Shown in pieces: positions 7,956 through 14,897 of a stretch of 43,212 nt of DNA. How positions within the stretch are numbered: the first letter of the stretch is position 1; the number at the start of each line of letters is the position of its first letter. Source of the DNA: Micrococcales bacterium (GTDB lineage Bacteria > Actinomycetota > Actinomycetes > Actinomycetales > Cellulomonadaceae); contig WRET01000025.1 in assembly GCA_009779195.1 (NCBI GenBank), positions 1 to 43,212 of the forward strand. The letters are read 5' to 3'. The notes under the pieces are model-generated. The model ran no database searches. It had not been told where the DNA came from and saw only the letters and a list, made by a program, of their open reading frames with translations. Made by a program: the position numbers and the translations under genes.

Positions 7956-8303
7956 TCACCTCACCAGGCGCAAACCGAAGGGGTACCGGTACGGCTGGCC
8001 TCGGTTCACCGCAACAGCACCGATCACCGCGAAGACCACACCAGCGGACCAAGCAACGCTGCCGAGCAGGCCGAGCAACCTGACGAACGTGCTCAGGACC
8101 ACCGCCAGAACCTCACCGACGAACACCGCGACCTGGAAGTTGAGGGCCTCGCACGCCTGGTCACGGACGAAACCAGGCTTGTCCTTGCACAAGAGCCACA
8201 CGACGACAGCCCCGACGATCGCGAACACACCGCCGACGAGGTGAGCGACCATTCCCCAGTTACGCTCGTCGATGGTGACGGAGGATTCTGCATGCTTTGT
8301 CAC
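7956..8303 (-). CDS. DUF4870 family membrane protein
   Basis: The protein is 115 residues from GTG 8303. The hallmark DUF4870 start, ERNWGMVAHLVGG, is followed by a membrane segment ending VVVWLLCKDKPGFVRDQA, the ALNFQ motif, and two further hydrophobic segments (VAVFVGEVLAVVLSTFV and LLGSVAWSAGVVFAVIGAVA). The family is a small inner-membrane protein of unknown function. An open frame extends to GTG 8405 (149 residues), but the extra 34 codons are AT-rich with codon use unlike the rest, have no Shine-Dalgarno sequence and contain a repeated promoter element. TAGAGT lies 7 nt before GTG 8303, so I favour a leaderless start there. A neighbouring two-component system may control it. Confidence 0.82.
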   Translation of the reverse strand: MTKHAESSVTIDERNWGMVAHLVGGVFAIVGAVVVWLLCKDKPGFVRDQACEALNFQVAVFVGEVLAVVLSTFVRLLGLLGSVAWSAGVVFAVIGAVAVNRGQPYRYPFGLRLVR

Positions 8304-8310
8304 AGGAATA

Positions 8311-8316
8311 ACTCTA
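8311..8316 (-). promoter_or_regulatory. -10 hexamer TAGAGT of the DUF4870 gene
   Basis: TAGAGT on the minus strand ends 7 nt before GTG 8303. It aligns, at a constant 660-bp offset, with TAGCGT at 8971-8976 in the lipoprotein promoter; each lies 45 bp from a shared upstream element. Confidence 0.55.
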
Positions 8317-8353
8317 ACTGCCGCGGATGCTTCTGGGCTCTGATCTGCTGTAA

Positions 8354-8405
8354 CAGATCTGTCATATATGTTTCGATCTGGCACATGTGTTTCAGGCTGA
8401 GACAC
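8354..8405 (-). promoter_or_regulatory. Upstream element B (shared with 9014-9065)
   Basis: Positions 8361-8405 match 9021-9065 without gaps at 33 of 45 positions, including TATGTTTC and ATGTGTTTCAG on the plus strand. Two TTTC-centred half-sites are 19 bp apart. The near edge is 45 bp upstream of TAGAGT. The AT-rich composition and conservation of non-coding bases argue that this is a regulator-binding site rather than coding sequence. Confidence 0.55.
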
Positions 8406-8445
8406 AGCGGTTCGTCAGGGGATGGCTCGTGGTGCAAAAAGACTA

Positions 8446-8488
8446 TCCGGGCTCCCAGAGGGTGGAGAGTGGCCTCTGGGAGCCCGGA
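8446..8488 (-). terminator. Intrinsic terminator of the lipoprotein gene
   Basis: A perfect 16-bp GC-rich stem (8446-8461 with 8473-8488) and 11-nt loop begin 18 bp past the lipoprotein stop. On the minus strand the stem is followed by TAGTCTTTTTG, a proper T-tract. This is the clearest intrinsic terminator in the window and separates the lipoprotein from the DUF4870 gene. Confidence 0.85.
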
Positions 8489-8505
8489 CGGTTCTGGACG
8501 GAGCC

Positions 8506-8898
8506 TCAGCCGCAGACCTCAGCCGTCTTGTTGGCGATCGCCATGGTCGCGTCTGTCAGGTCCGAACCAGCGATGCCAGCCATGTCGCCGTTGGCGGCAC
8601 CTTTGTAGGCCTTGATGATGGTGTCGAAGTCGCCCTTGACGTCGGCTGGTGCCGATGCCTTCCAGTCCTCGTAGAACTTGACGACACCGTTGAAGTCGGT
8701 CATGTCGAGGCTGGCCGGGTCCGGGTTGCAGAACGCCTGCGAGCTTCCGCCCTTGCTGTCGGAACCGGAGTCTTGCGAGGTCTCGTCGGCCTTGTTGTCG
8801 TCAGTCTTGTCGTCCGAGCTCGAGCATCCGGCCAGCATGCCGAAGGCGAGAAGGACAGTGCCGGTGAGAGCGATGGTGGTGGTACGGATTGACTTCAA
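8506..8898 (-). CDS. Small secreted lipoprotein of unknown function
   Basis: This 130-residue protein has a basic N-terminus, a hydrophobic segment (TIALTGTVLLAFGMLAG) and a lipobox LAGC with the lipidated Cys at residue 25. A Ser/Asp-rich linker (26-55) follows, then a compact helical domain of about 75 residues with two further Cys residues (near positions 57 and 129) that could form a disulfide. I do not recognise the family. It should be anchored to the outer face of the membrane. The start is TTG 8898 with GAGGAG 6 nt upstream. A -10 candidate TAGCGT at 8971-8976 and a shared upstream element suggest co-regulation with the DUF4870 gene. It lies directly downstream of the histidine kinase gene and may report on, or respond to, the same envelope signal. 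Confidence 0.8.
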   Translation of the reverse strand: MKSIRTTTIALTGTVLLAFGMLAGCSSSDDKTDDNKADETSQDSGSDSKGGSSQAFCNPDPASLDMTDFNGVVKFYEDWKASAPADVKGDFDTIIKAYKGAANGDMAGIAGSDLTDATMAIANKTAEVCG

Positions 8899-8970
8899 GA
8901 TGTGCTCCTCGAGACGGTGGTCTGGACGAGTCTCAGACCTTCGCAGGACGGCTCTCGTCCCACGGCGAAG

Positions 8971-8976
8971 ACGCTA
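8971..8976 (-). promoter_or_regulatory. -10 hexamer TAGCGT of the lipoprotein gene
   Basis: TAGCGT on the minus strand would start transcription near 8964, giving a 5' leader of about 65 nt containing the GAGGAG ribosome site. Flanking bases also match the DUF4870 promoter (7 of 10 in each of the two adjacent 10-base blocks). No clear -35 is present, which fits an activator-dependent promoter. Confidence 0.5.
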
Positions 8977-9013
8977 ACACCCACGCAAGCGGCAAGAACC
9001 ACTTTTCGTGTAC

Positions 9014-9065
9014 GGATCCTGACACATATGTTTCAGCCTGAAAAATGTGTTTCAGCATGAAACAT
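9014..9065 (-). promoter_or_regulatory. Upstream element A (shared with 8354-8405)
   Basis: On the plus strand this reads through two direct TGTTTCAG-type half-sites (TTTCAG at 9031 and 9050, 19 bp apart) and a closing inverted TGAAACAT. The near edge at 9021 is 45 bp from TAGCGT, exactly as for element B. Tandem half-sites about two helical turns apart are typical of OmpR-family regulator sites, and such a regulator is encoded 1 kb upstream. That the regulator binds here is inference. Confidence 0.55.
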
Positions 9066-9090
9066 CGACTCACCCAAAAAGGTAGTCAGA

Positions 9091-10089
9091 TCACCCGGAA
9101 GTGCTCCAGCTGGGGACGGCGCCAGGCTGTGCGAAGGGCAGCCAGATACTGGCGGAGGTGCCGTCGCCCACCCGTGACGACAGCTGCAGGCGTCCCTGGT
9201 GCCGTTTGACGATGGTCCGCACCATCGGCAGACCCAGCCCTGAGCCAGGCAGCTCGCGGGCGTTCGACCCGCGCCGCAGCTCTTGCCAGACGACGCCCAG
9301 CTCGTCGGACGGGATGCCTTTGCCGGTGTCGGCCACCTCGACCAGCACCCCGCCGCGGTCTTCCATACCGCGCACGATGATCGACGCCCCCGGCCCTGAG
9401 TACTTCACCGAGTTGTGCACGAGGTTGTACAGGGCGAGGAACAGCAGGTCAACGTCTCCGGCGACATCAGCGACCGCCCACGGCACGGTGGGCAGCTGGA
9501 CCTCGATCGACCGGGGTCCGCGCTGCGGGTCGGCCACCAGCTCGTCGCGGACCACCATGACGACATCGTCGATGAGACAACCCATGGCCACCGGGGCGAC
9601 CTCGATAGGCGCGGTCTCCAGGTCCGCGAGCTTGCGCAGGTCGGTGACCAGCGAGGTGATACGGGCGGACTGGCTGTCGATCACGGCGACCGGCGCAGTG
9701 TCCACCCCGTCTCCACGCAGGACCCCCACGGAGGTGCGGATAGCCATCATGGGGTTCTTCAGCTCGTGGTCCAACCGGGACAAGAACGTGCGGTGCTCCT
9801 CGTGCGCCTCGGCAACCCACAGCTCACGCGCTTGCGCCACCGCTTCGGCCACCGCCTCGGCCGTCGCGGCGGCGTCGCGGGTGCGCACCACGTCCCACAC
9901 GACCAGCAGCCCGGCGGCCACCACCGAGACCACGACCCCCACCACCGCCAGCACAACCCCAAGACGACCGGCGACCTCAGTGTCAGGACCCCACGGGTTG
10001 CCCACAGCCAGCCCGACGCACACCACTGCGGGAGCCGCCGCCAAGGGCCACCACCGCGCGGAGAGCCACCGGTGGCTCGCGGTGGTCAC
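9091..10089 (-). CDS. Sensor histidine kinase
   Basis: This 332-residue protein has two N-terminal membrane helices (about 13-31 and 43-66), a short extracytoplasmic gap and no obvious sensor domain between them. A coiled Ala-rich linker leads to the HisKA box FLSRLDHELKNPMMAIRT with phospho-acceptor His108. The ATPase domain follows: N box NLVHNSVKYSG, G1 box VADTGKGIP and G2 box GSGLGLPMV. It should autophosphorylate and pass the phosphate to the response regulator encoded immediately upstream; the two genes overlap by GTGA (GTG start 10089, TGA stop 10086). The small sensor region suggests it senses a membrane-linked signal or a partner protein, perhaps the kinase-like protein encoded first in the operon. 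Confidence 0.93.
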   Translation of the reverse strand: MTTASHRWLSARWWPLAAAPAVVCVGLAVGNPWGPDTEVAGRLGVVLAVVGVVVSVVAAGLLVVWDVVRTRDAAATAEAVAEAVAQARELWVAEAHEEHRTFLSRLDHELKNPMMAIRTSVGVLRGDGVDTAPVAVIDSQSARITSLVTDLRKLADLETAPIEVAPVAMGCLIDDVVMVVRDELVADPQRGPRSIEVQLPTVPWAVADVAGDVDLLFLALYNLVHNSVKYSGPGASIIVRGMEDRGGVLVEVADTGKGIPSDELGVVWQELRRGSNARELPGSGLGLPMVRTIVKRHQGRLQLSSRVGDGTSASIWLPFAQPGAVPSWSTSG

Positions 10090-10799
10090 CCGCGCACCAC
10101 CTTGGCGCAGAACCGGTAGCCCACCCCTGGCACCGTCTCGATGTACTGCGCTGCCTCGTCCTCACCCATCACCCGCCGCAGCTCAGAGACACGCTGGTCC
10201 ACGGCCCGGTCCGACGCGGGGACCGCGTACCCCCACAACGCGCTCAGCAGGCGTTCACGGCTGTACACCTCGCCGGGGTGCGCCATGAGGAAGTCCAGCA
10301 GGGCCGCCGCACGCGGTGTGAGCACCAGCTCGTTGCCGCCGAGGACCACCTGGCGTGTGACCCGGTCCATACGCAACGACCCGGCGACGAGCACCGACGC
10401 GCTGGCCAGCGGCTGCCCACCAGCCATCTGGCGGCGCAGCACCGCCCGGACCCTCGACAACAGCTCTTGGGGGTCGCAGGGTTTGTTGACGTAGTCGTCG
10501 GCACCTTCGTCGATCGCCACGGCGCGGTCGGCAGACTCCCCGTGCTGGGTGAGCAGGACCACCGGCGTCCACTCCCCCGCCTTGCGCAGCCGGCGCACCA
10601 TCTCCCGGCCGTCCATGACCGGCATCATGACGTCACACACCACCACATCAGGGTGGTGGGCGTAGTAGGCGGCGAGCCCCGCGGCGCCGTCCTCGGCGAC
10701 GACGACCTTGAACCCTGCACGTTCGAAGATCGTCGTGAGCATCGACGTGATGGCCACCTCGTCGTCGACGAGCAGCAACCACTGGACATCTTCGGGCAT
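10086..10799 (-). CDS. OmpR-family response regulator
   Basis: This 237-residue protein has a receiver domain (1-125) with acidic pair D12/D13, phosphorylation site D56 in VVCDVMMP, T84 and K106 in VNKP. A winged-helix DNA-binding domain (about 140-234) follows with LTPRAAALLDFLMAHPGEV and VDQRVSELRRVMGED, then the typical VPGVGYRF near the end. ATG 10799 has AGGAGG 4-5 nt upstream; the open frame upstream to 11363 overlaps the kinase gene and is a shadow. It lies 11 bp downstream of the kinase-like gene and overlaps the histidine kinase gene by 4 bp, so the three are probably one operon. Likely targets are the paired elements at 8354-8405 and 9014-9065. Confidence 0.94.
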   Translation of the reverse strand: MPEDVQWLLLVDDEVAITSMLTTIFERAGFKVVVAEDGAAGLAAYYAHHPDVVVCDVMMPVMDGREMVRRLRKAGEWTPVVLLTQHGESADRAVAIDEGADDYVNKPCDPQELLSRVRAVLRRQMAGGQPLASASVLVAGSLRMDRVTRQVVLGGNELVLTPRAAALLDFLMAHPGEVYSRERLLSALWGYAVPASDRAVDQRVSELRRVMGEDEAAQYIETVPGVGYRFCAKVVRG

Positions 10800-10810
10800 A
10801 CGTCCTCCTG

Positions 10811-12250
10811 TCAGTCCACGATCCGCGCCACACCATCGTGCGCACAGTCGCGGGACGGAACCTGTGCAAGAACCACAGCCGGGGAACCAGGCGACCAGGG
10901 CGACGGAGCGAACCCTCGACCCACCTGCGCAGCCTCTGGCTGAGCGGTGCTGACCGGCCCGTGCGCAGGGTTCCAGGCACCAGGTCTGTCGTTCCTGGAC
11001 GCGACGAAGACCACGACGAGCGCAGCCAGGACGACCACCACGACCACCGCGACCACCCACAGGTACGGCCGGCGGCTGGCGGCACCCACAGGTCTCAGCC
11101 CGTCGTCCAGGTCGCTGGACAACCTGCCGCGGACCGTCGTGACGGGCTGCTCCGGCGCGACCAGCAGCGCCGCCGGCGCCAGCGGCTGGACCGGCGCAGA
11201 CCCTGCTGGGTGAGCCCTGGGGCCACGCGGCAGCTCGCCGCTGGGCTGGGCACGGGGCGCGGGCACAGGACCGTGGACCACGACAGGGGGACCGCCGACC
11301 AGCTCGGCGAGCCGCGCGGACGCCTCCGGCAGCCCCATACGCACACGCGGGTCGACGTGGCACAGGCCCCGCACGACCACCTCGACCCGTTCGCCCACCG
11401 GGCCAGCAGGCAGCCCTGCGGGTAGCTGGTTGGCTCCCTCAGGCCCGGGCAGCTGGCCGGTGAGCATCCACACCAGCAAGCAACCCAGGTACCACGAGTC
11501 GGTGTACCGGCCGATGGCCTTTTCCCCGCGCACCGTCTCTGGGGGGATGGCGTACCCCACGTTGCCGGCACGTTGGGTGTACGTCGAGGTCTTGTTGGGC
11601 GCCAGGACGTGCGCGATACCCCAGTCGGCGAGCTGGAGGCGTCCGGCTTCGTCGATGAGCACGTTGTTCGGGGTGATGTCGCGGTGGATGACACCCAGGT
11701 TCTCGTGCACGGCGTGGACGGTGGCGAACACCGGCAGCAGGCGGGGCACGACCACGTCCAGCGCCCGTGCGGCCAGCTTGTCAGCCTCGTGGCGTTCGGC
11801 GAGGTTCCGGTCGCACCAGGCCATGACGTCGCACCACAGCTCGTGCTCACCCGTCGACCGGGTCGAGGGGATCTGTGCCGCGGGGACGGTCAGGACGAAC
11901 GACTCGGCGACCGGCAGCACCGCTGGGTACACCTGCGGGTTCTCCCGGGCGGCGGTGACCACCGAGAGCATGGACATCAGACGTTCCATCTGCCGCAGCT
12001 TCTCCTCTTCGGAGGAGACGGCCTGCACCCGCAGCGCCAACGACGGCGACTGGTCGACGTCGCCGAACTCGGCCCGGGCCACAGCGGCCTGGCCTCCGTG
12101 CTGCACCGGCAGCAGCACCCGGACCGGCCGCGAGTCGTCAGCCATGGAGACCCGCAGCAGACCAGCCGGGCTCAGCCGGATCAAAGACCCGCGCAGGACC
12201 GCACCGTGGCGGTGCTGCAGCCACTGCGATAGCACGTCACCAGCAAGCAC
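10811..12250 (-). CDS. Ser/Thr protein kinase-like membrane protein
   Basis: This 479-residue protein has a kinase-like catalytic lobe: HRDITPNNVLI (residues 189-199), ADWG in place of DFG (208-211), GYAIPPETVRG in the activation/APE region, and DSWYLGCLLVWMLTGQLP. The N-lobe is atypical: I see no glycine-rich loop, and the segment aligned with the ATP-binding VAxK reads LALR (Arg74). A Pro/Ala-rich linker leads to one membrane helix (WVVAVVVVVVLAALVVVFVA, about 393-412) and a short external tail. It may be a weak kinase or a pseudokinase. The start is GTG 12250 because TAGTAT ends 6 nt upstream with no Shine-Dalgarno sequence; GTG 12256 is the alternative. It is first in an operon with the response regulator and histidine kinase. 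Confidence 0.82.
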   Translation of the reverse strand: MLAGDVLSQWLQHRHGAVLRGSLIRLSPAGLLRVSMADDSRPVRVLLPVQHGGQAAVARAEFGDVDQSPSLALRVQAVSSEEEKLRQMERLMSMLSVVTAARENPQVYPAVLPVAESFVLTVPAAQIPSTRSTGEHELWCDVMAWCDRNLAERHEADKLAARALDVVVPRLLPVFATVHAVHENLGVIHRDITPNNVLIDEAGRLQLADWGIAHVLAPNKTSTYTQRAGNVGYAIPPETVRGEKAIGRYTDSWYLGCLLVWMLTGQLPGPEGANQLPAGLPAGPVGERVEVVVRGLCHVDPRVRMGLPEASARLAELVGGPPVVVHGPVPAPRAQPSGELPRGPRAHPAGSAPVQPLAPAALLVAPEQPVTTVRGRLSSDLDDGLRPVGAASRRPYLWVVAVVVVVVLAALVVVFVASRNDRPGAWNPAHGPVSTAQPEAAQVGRGFAPSPWSPGSPAVVLAQVPSRDCAHDGVARIVD

Positions 12251-12256
12251 TATCAC

Positions 12257-12262
12257 ATACTA
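12257..12262 (-). promoter_or_regulatory. -10 hexamer TAGTAT of the kinase/two-component operon
   Basis: TAGTAT on the minus strand ends 6 nt before GTG 12250, so the operon message is probably leaderless. Confidence 0.55.
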
Positions 12263-12318
12263 GAAGAACGGACGATGGCGCATTGACGGTTTGGTCCGAC
12301 GACGGTGCCGCGGGCAAG

Positions 12319-13632
12319 CTACCCCTGTGCGCCGTCTGCGAGCGCCTCGGACAGGATCTGCACACCTTGGCGGGCCTCGTCGTCGGTGATGACGCACGGC
12401 GGGGCGACATGGATGCGGTTCTCCACGACGAACGGCAGCAGACCACGTGACAGGCACCCGGCCTTGACCTTGGCCATGACGCCGGGGGCTGCGGGCTGGC
12501 GGGTGGTCTTGTCAGCGACAAGCTCGACCGCCCAGAACACACCCACACCGCGCACCTCGCCGACCAGCGGGTTGTCGGTCAGGGTGCTCAGCGCCGGGCC
12601 GAGCACGTCAGCGCCGATCCGGGCGGCGTTGTCGACGATACCTTCGTCGGCCATGGCTTTGAGGGTGGCGACGATCGACGCCATCGCCAGCGGGTGCCCG
12701 GAGTAGGTGAGCCCGCCGGGGAACACCCGCTCGTCGAACACCTCGGCGATCGGCTCGGAGATCATGACGCCACCGGCTGGCACGTACCCGGAGTTCACAC
12801 CCTTGGCGAAGGTGACCAGGTCGGGCCGCACGTCGAACAGGTCCAGGGCCAGCCACGAACCGGTCCGCCCGAACCCGGCCATGACCTCGTCGAGGATGAG
12901 CACGATGCCGTAGCGGTCAGCGATCTGGCGCACACCTGACAGGTACCCGGGCGGGGGCACGAGCACCCCGACCGACCCGGGGACGGTCTCGAGCAGGATC
13001 GCCGCGACCGACGCCGGTCCCTCAGCCTGGATGACGCGTTCGAGGTGGTGCAGCGCCCGCTCGCACTCTTCTTCGACCGTCGTGGCCCAGAACTCGGTGC
13101 GGTACAGGTACGGGGTGAAGGCGTGCACGTGCCCGCGGGCGTACTCGTTGTGCGAACGGCGCCAGTCGCCGGTGGCGTTGATCGCCGCGCCGGTGTTGCC
13201 GTGGTACGACCGGTAGGACGAGACGACCTTCTCGCGTCCGGTGGTCAGCCGCGCCAGACGGATCGCGTTCTCCACCGCGTCAGCCCCCGCGTTGGTGAAG
13301 AAGACCTTGGTGAACCCTTCCGGCGCACGCTCCAAGACCGCCTGCGCAGCGGCGTTGCGGGCGGTGTTGACCGTCGCCGGGGCGACGGTCGCCAGCGTCG
13401 AGGCCTGGTCGCAGATGGCCTTGACCACAGCCGGGTGCTGGTGGCCGATATTGGTGTTCACCAGCTGGGAGGAGAAGTCGAGGAAGCGTTTGCCGGCGTG
13501 GTTCCACACCCACGAGCCTTCGCCACCGGCGACGACGAACGGGCGCGGCGTGCCCTGGGCCATCCACGAGTGGAAGACGTGCCCGTGGTCATCGGCCACT
13601 GCCTGGGCGTCAAGGTTGGTGGTCTCGCTCAT
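12319..13632 (-). CDS. Class III (PLP) aminotransferase, aspartate aminotransferase family
   Basis: This 437-residue protein has the fold-type I, subgroup II features: the PLP phosphate loop FTNAGADAVENAIRLAR, the YRSYHGNT motif, ILDEVMAGFGRTG with the PLP-nitrogen Asp near 248, and VTFAKGVNSGYVPAGG with the Schiff-base Lys277. It transfers an amino group from an omega-amino acid or diamine to a keto acid. The sequence looks closest to taurine/beta-alanine:pyruvate-type enzymes, but the substrate cannot be told. ATG 13632 has AGAAGG 3-4 nt upstream. It stands alone between the kinase operon and the CDF transporter gene, 72 bp downstream of the latter on the same strand. Confidence 0.9.
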   Translation of the reverse strand: MSETTNLDAQAVADDHGHVFHSWMAQGTPRPFVVAGGEGSWVWNHAGKRFLDFSSQLVNTNIGHQHPAVVKAICDQASTLATVAPATVNTARNAAAQAVLERAPEGFTKVFFTNAGADAVENAIRLARLTTGREKVVSSYRSYHGNTGAAINATGDWRRSHNEYARGHVHAFTPYLYRTEFWATTVEEECERALHHLERVIQAEGPASVAAILLETVPGSVGVLVPPPGYLSGVRQIADRYGIVLILDEVMAGFGRTGSWLALDLFDVRPDLVTFAKGVNSGYVPAGGVMISEPIAEVFDERVFPGGLTYSGHPLAMASIVATLKAMADEGIVDNAARIGADVLGPALSTLTDNPLVGEVRGVGVFWAVELVADKTTRQPAAPGVMAKVKAGCLSRGLLPFVVENRIHVAPPCVITDDEARQGVQILSEALADGAQG

Positions 13633-13704
13633 AGTCCTTCTTCCGTTCTCGCGAGGTGGGGGCGTCACAGGCCAGTCTGCCTCAAGGCCCCCGAGCGTCC
13701 CAGC

Positions 13705-14619
13705 TCAGTCCGAGGAGTGGCGCAGGTCAGGTTCCAGGTACATCAAGGTGGCGGCGGGGACGGCGGCGCGGACCCGGGCTTCGGCGTCGTCGATAGCCTG
13801 GGCGATCTGGACCGCGTCGCCCTGGGCCACCTCGATCTTGGCGGCGACGAGCAGCTCGTCGGGGCCGATGTGCATGGTCCGCAGGTGGATGACCGAGGCG
13901 ACGGGGCCACCGACCAGGGCTGCCTTGATCTTTGCCACGTCCTGCGGCGACGCGCCCTCACCGACCAGCAACGAGCTCATCTCGACTGCCAGCACCACCG
14001 CGATGACCACGAGCAGCACACCGATCCCTGCGGTGCCGACCGCGTCCCAGCGGCCGTTGCCGGTGATGAGGGTGGCTGTCACGCCGAACGTCGCGAAGAC
14101 CAGGCCGACGAGCGCACCGGTGTCCTCCAGCAGCACCACGGGCAGCTCAGGGGACTTCGAGTTGCGGATGAACCGCCACCACGACTGGTCACCACGGGCC
14201 GGGCGGGCCTCGCGGACCGCGGTGCGCAGCGAGAACGACTCCATGGCGATCGCCACGCCGAGCACCGCCAACGGCACCCAGTGCCACGAGGTGATCGGGC
14301 TCGCGTCGTGCCACTTGTGGTACGCCTCGTACAGGGCGAACAGACCACCGGCCGAGAACAGCACCATCGACACCAAGAACGCGTACAGGTAGCGCCGGTG
14401 GCCGTAGCCGAAGGGGTGGCTGGCGTCAGCGGGGCGCCGCGACTGCTGGCCGCCGAACAGCAGCAGCACCTGGTTGCCGGAGTCGGCCAGGGAGTGCACC
14501 GCCTCGGCGAGCATCGAGGAGGACTGGCTCAGTGCGAAAGCAGCAAGCTTCGTCGCGGCTATCCCCAGGTTCGCCGCGAGCGCCGCGACGATCGCCTTGG
14601 TCCCGCCACTGGTGGACAT
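13705..14619 (-). CDS. Cation diffusion facilitator (CDF) family transporter
   Basis: This 304-residue protein has about six membrane segments and the CDF metal-site motif AEAVHSLADSGNQ in helix 2 (H42, D46), the conserved HPFGYGHRRYLYAF, and LEDTGALVGL in helix 5. The cytoplasmic tail (about 215-304) has the CDF ferredoxin-like pattern with IHLRTMHIGPDELLVAAKI. The His at the helix-2 site, in place of a second Asp, groups it with the clade containing SLC30A9-like proteins rather than classic ZitB/FieF. It should export a divalent metal (Zn, Mn or Co; not determinable) in exchange for protons. ATG 14619 has GAGGAG 5-6 nt upstream. It is 74 bp downstream of the Trm112-like gene. Confidence 0.9.
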   Translation of the reverse strand: MSTSGGTKAIVAALAANLGIAATKLAAFALSQSSSMLAEAVHSLADSGNQVLLLFGGQQSRRPADASHPFGYGHRRYLYAFLVSMVLFSAGGLFALYEAYHKWHDASPITSWHWVPLAVLGVAIAMESFSLRTAVREARPARGDQSWWRFIRNSKSPELPVVLLEDTGALVGLVFATFGVTATLITGNGRWDAVGTAGIGVLLVVIAVVLAVEMSSLLVGEGASPQDVAKIKAALVGGPVASVIHLRTMHIGPDELLVAAKIEVAQGDAVQIAQAIDDAEARVRAAVPAATLMYLEPDLRHSSD

Positions 14620-14693
14620 ACCTCTCCTCGACAGCTGGTCTCGACGCCCGTACCTGCGCGAAGCCTAGCCGCCCGCAACAGGCCAACGAGCCA

Positions 14694-14897
14694 TTACGAG
14701 ACCTCGACCTCACGGGCCTCGTCGGCCAGGAGCACCGGGACACCGTCGCGCACGGGGTACGCCAACGTCCGGCTGGGGTCTGTGCCGACCAGCTCGGGGC
14801 CGCCGTCAGGTCCGGTCCCCGGGACCAGACGTGTCCCGGTGACAGGACAACGCAGCAGGTCGTGCACCCAGTCTTCTACCTGTGGTTCGGCAGTCAC
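14694..14897 (-). CDS. Trm112-like small protein
   Basis: This 67-residue protein matches the Trm112/UPF0434 pattern: an early LLRCPVTGTRL, then LAYPVRDGVPVLLADEAREV. Trm112 proteins activate methyltransferases and usually hold zinc through four Cys. Here only one Cys remains, as in many bacterial UPF0434 members, so zinc binding is unlikely. The GTG start at 14897 overlaps the phosphomannomutase stop (GTGA), so it is translationally coupled to that gene. This neighbour pairing is common in actinobacteria but its meaning is unknown. Confidence 0.82.
   Translation of the reverse strand: MTAEPQVEDWVHDLLRCPVTGTRLVPGTGPDGGPELVGTDPSRTLAYPVRDGVPVLLADEAREVEVS

Noticed and set aside
10800..11363. 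N-terminal extension of the response regulator
   Set aside because: It is Arg/Gly-rich antisense-type sequence inside the kinase gene; the receiver domain begins at ATG 10799 with AGGAGG.
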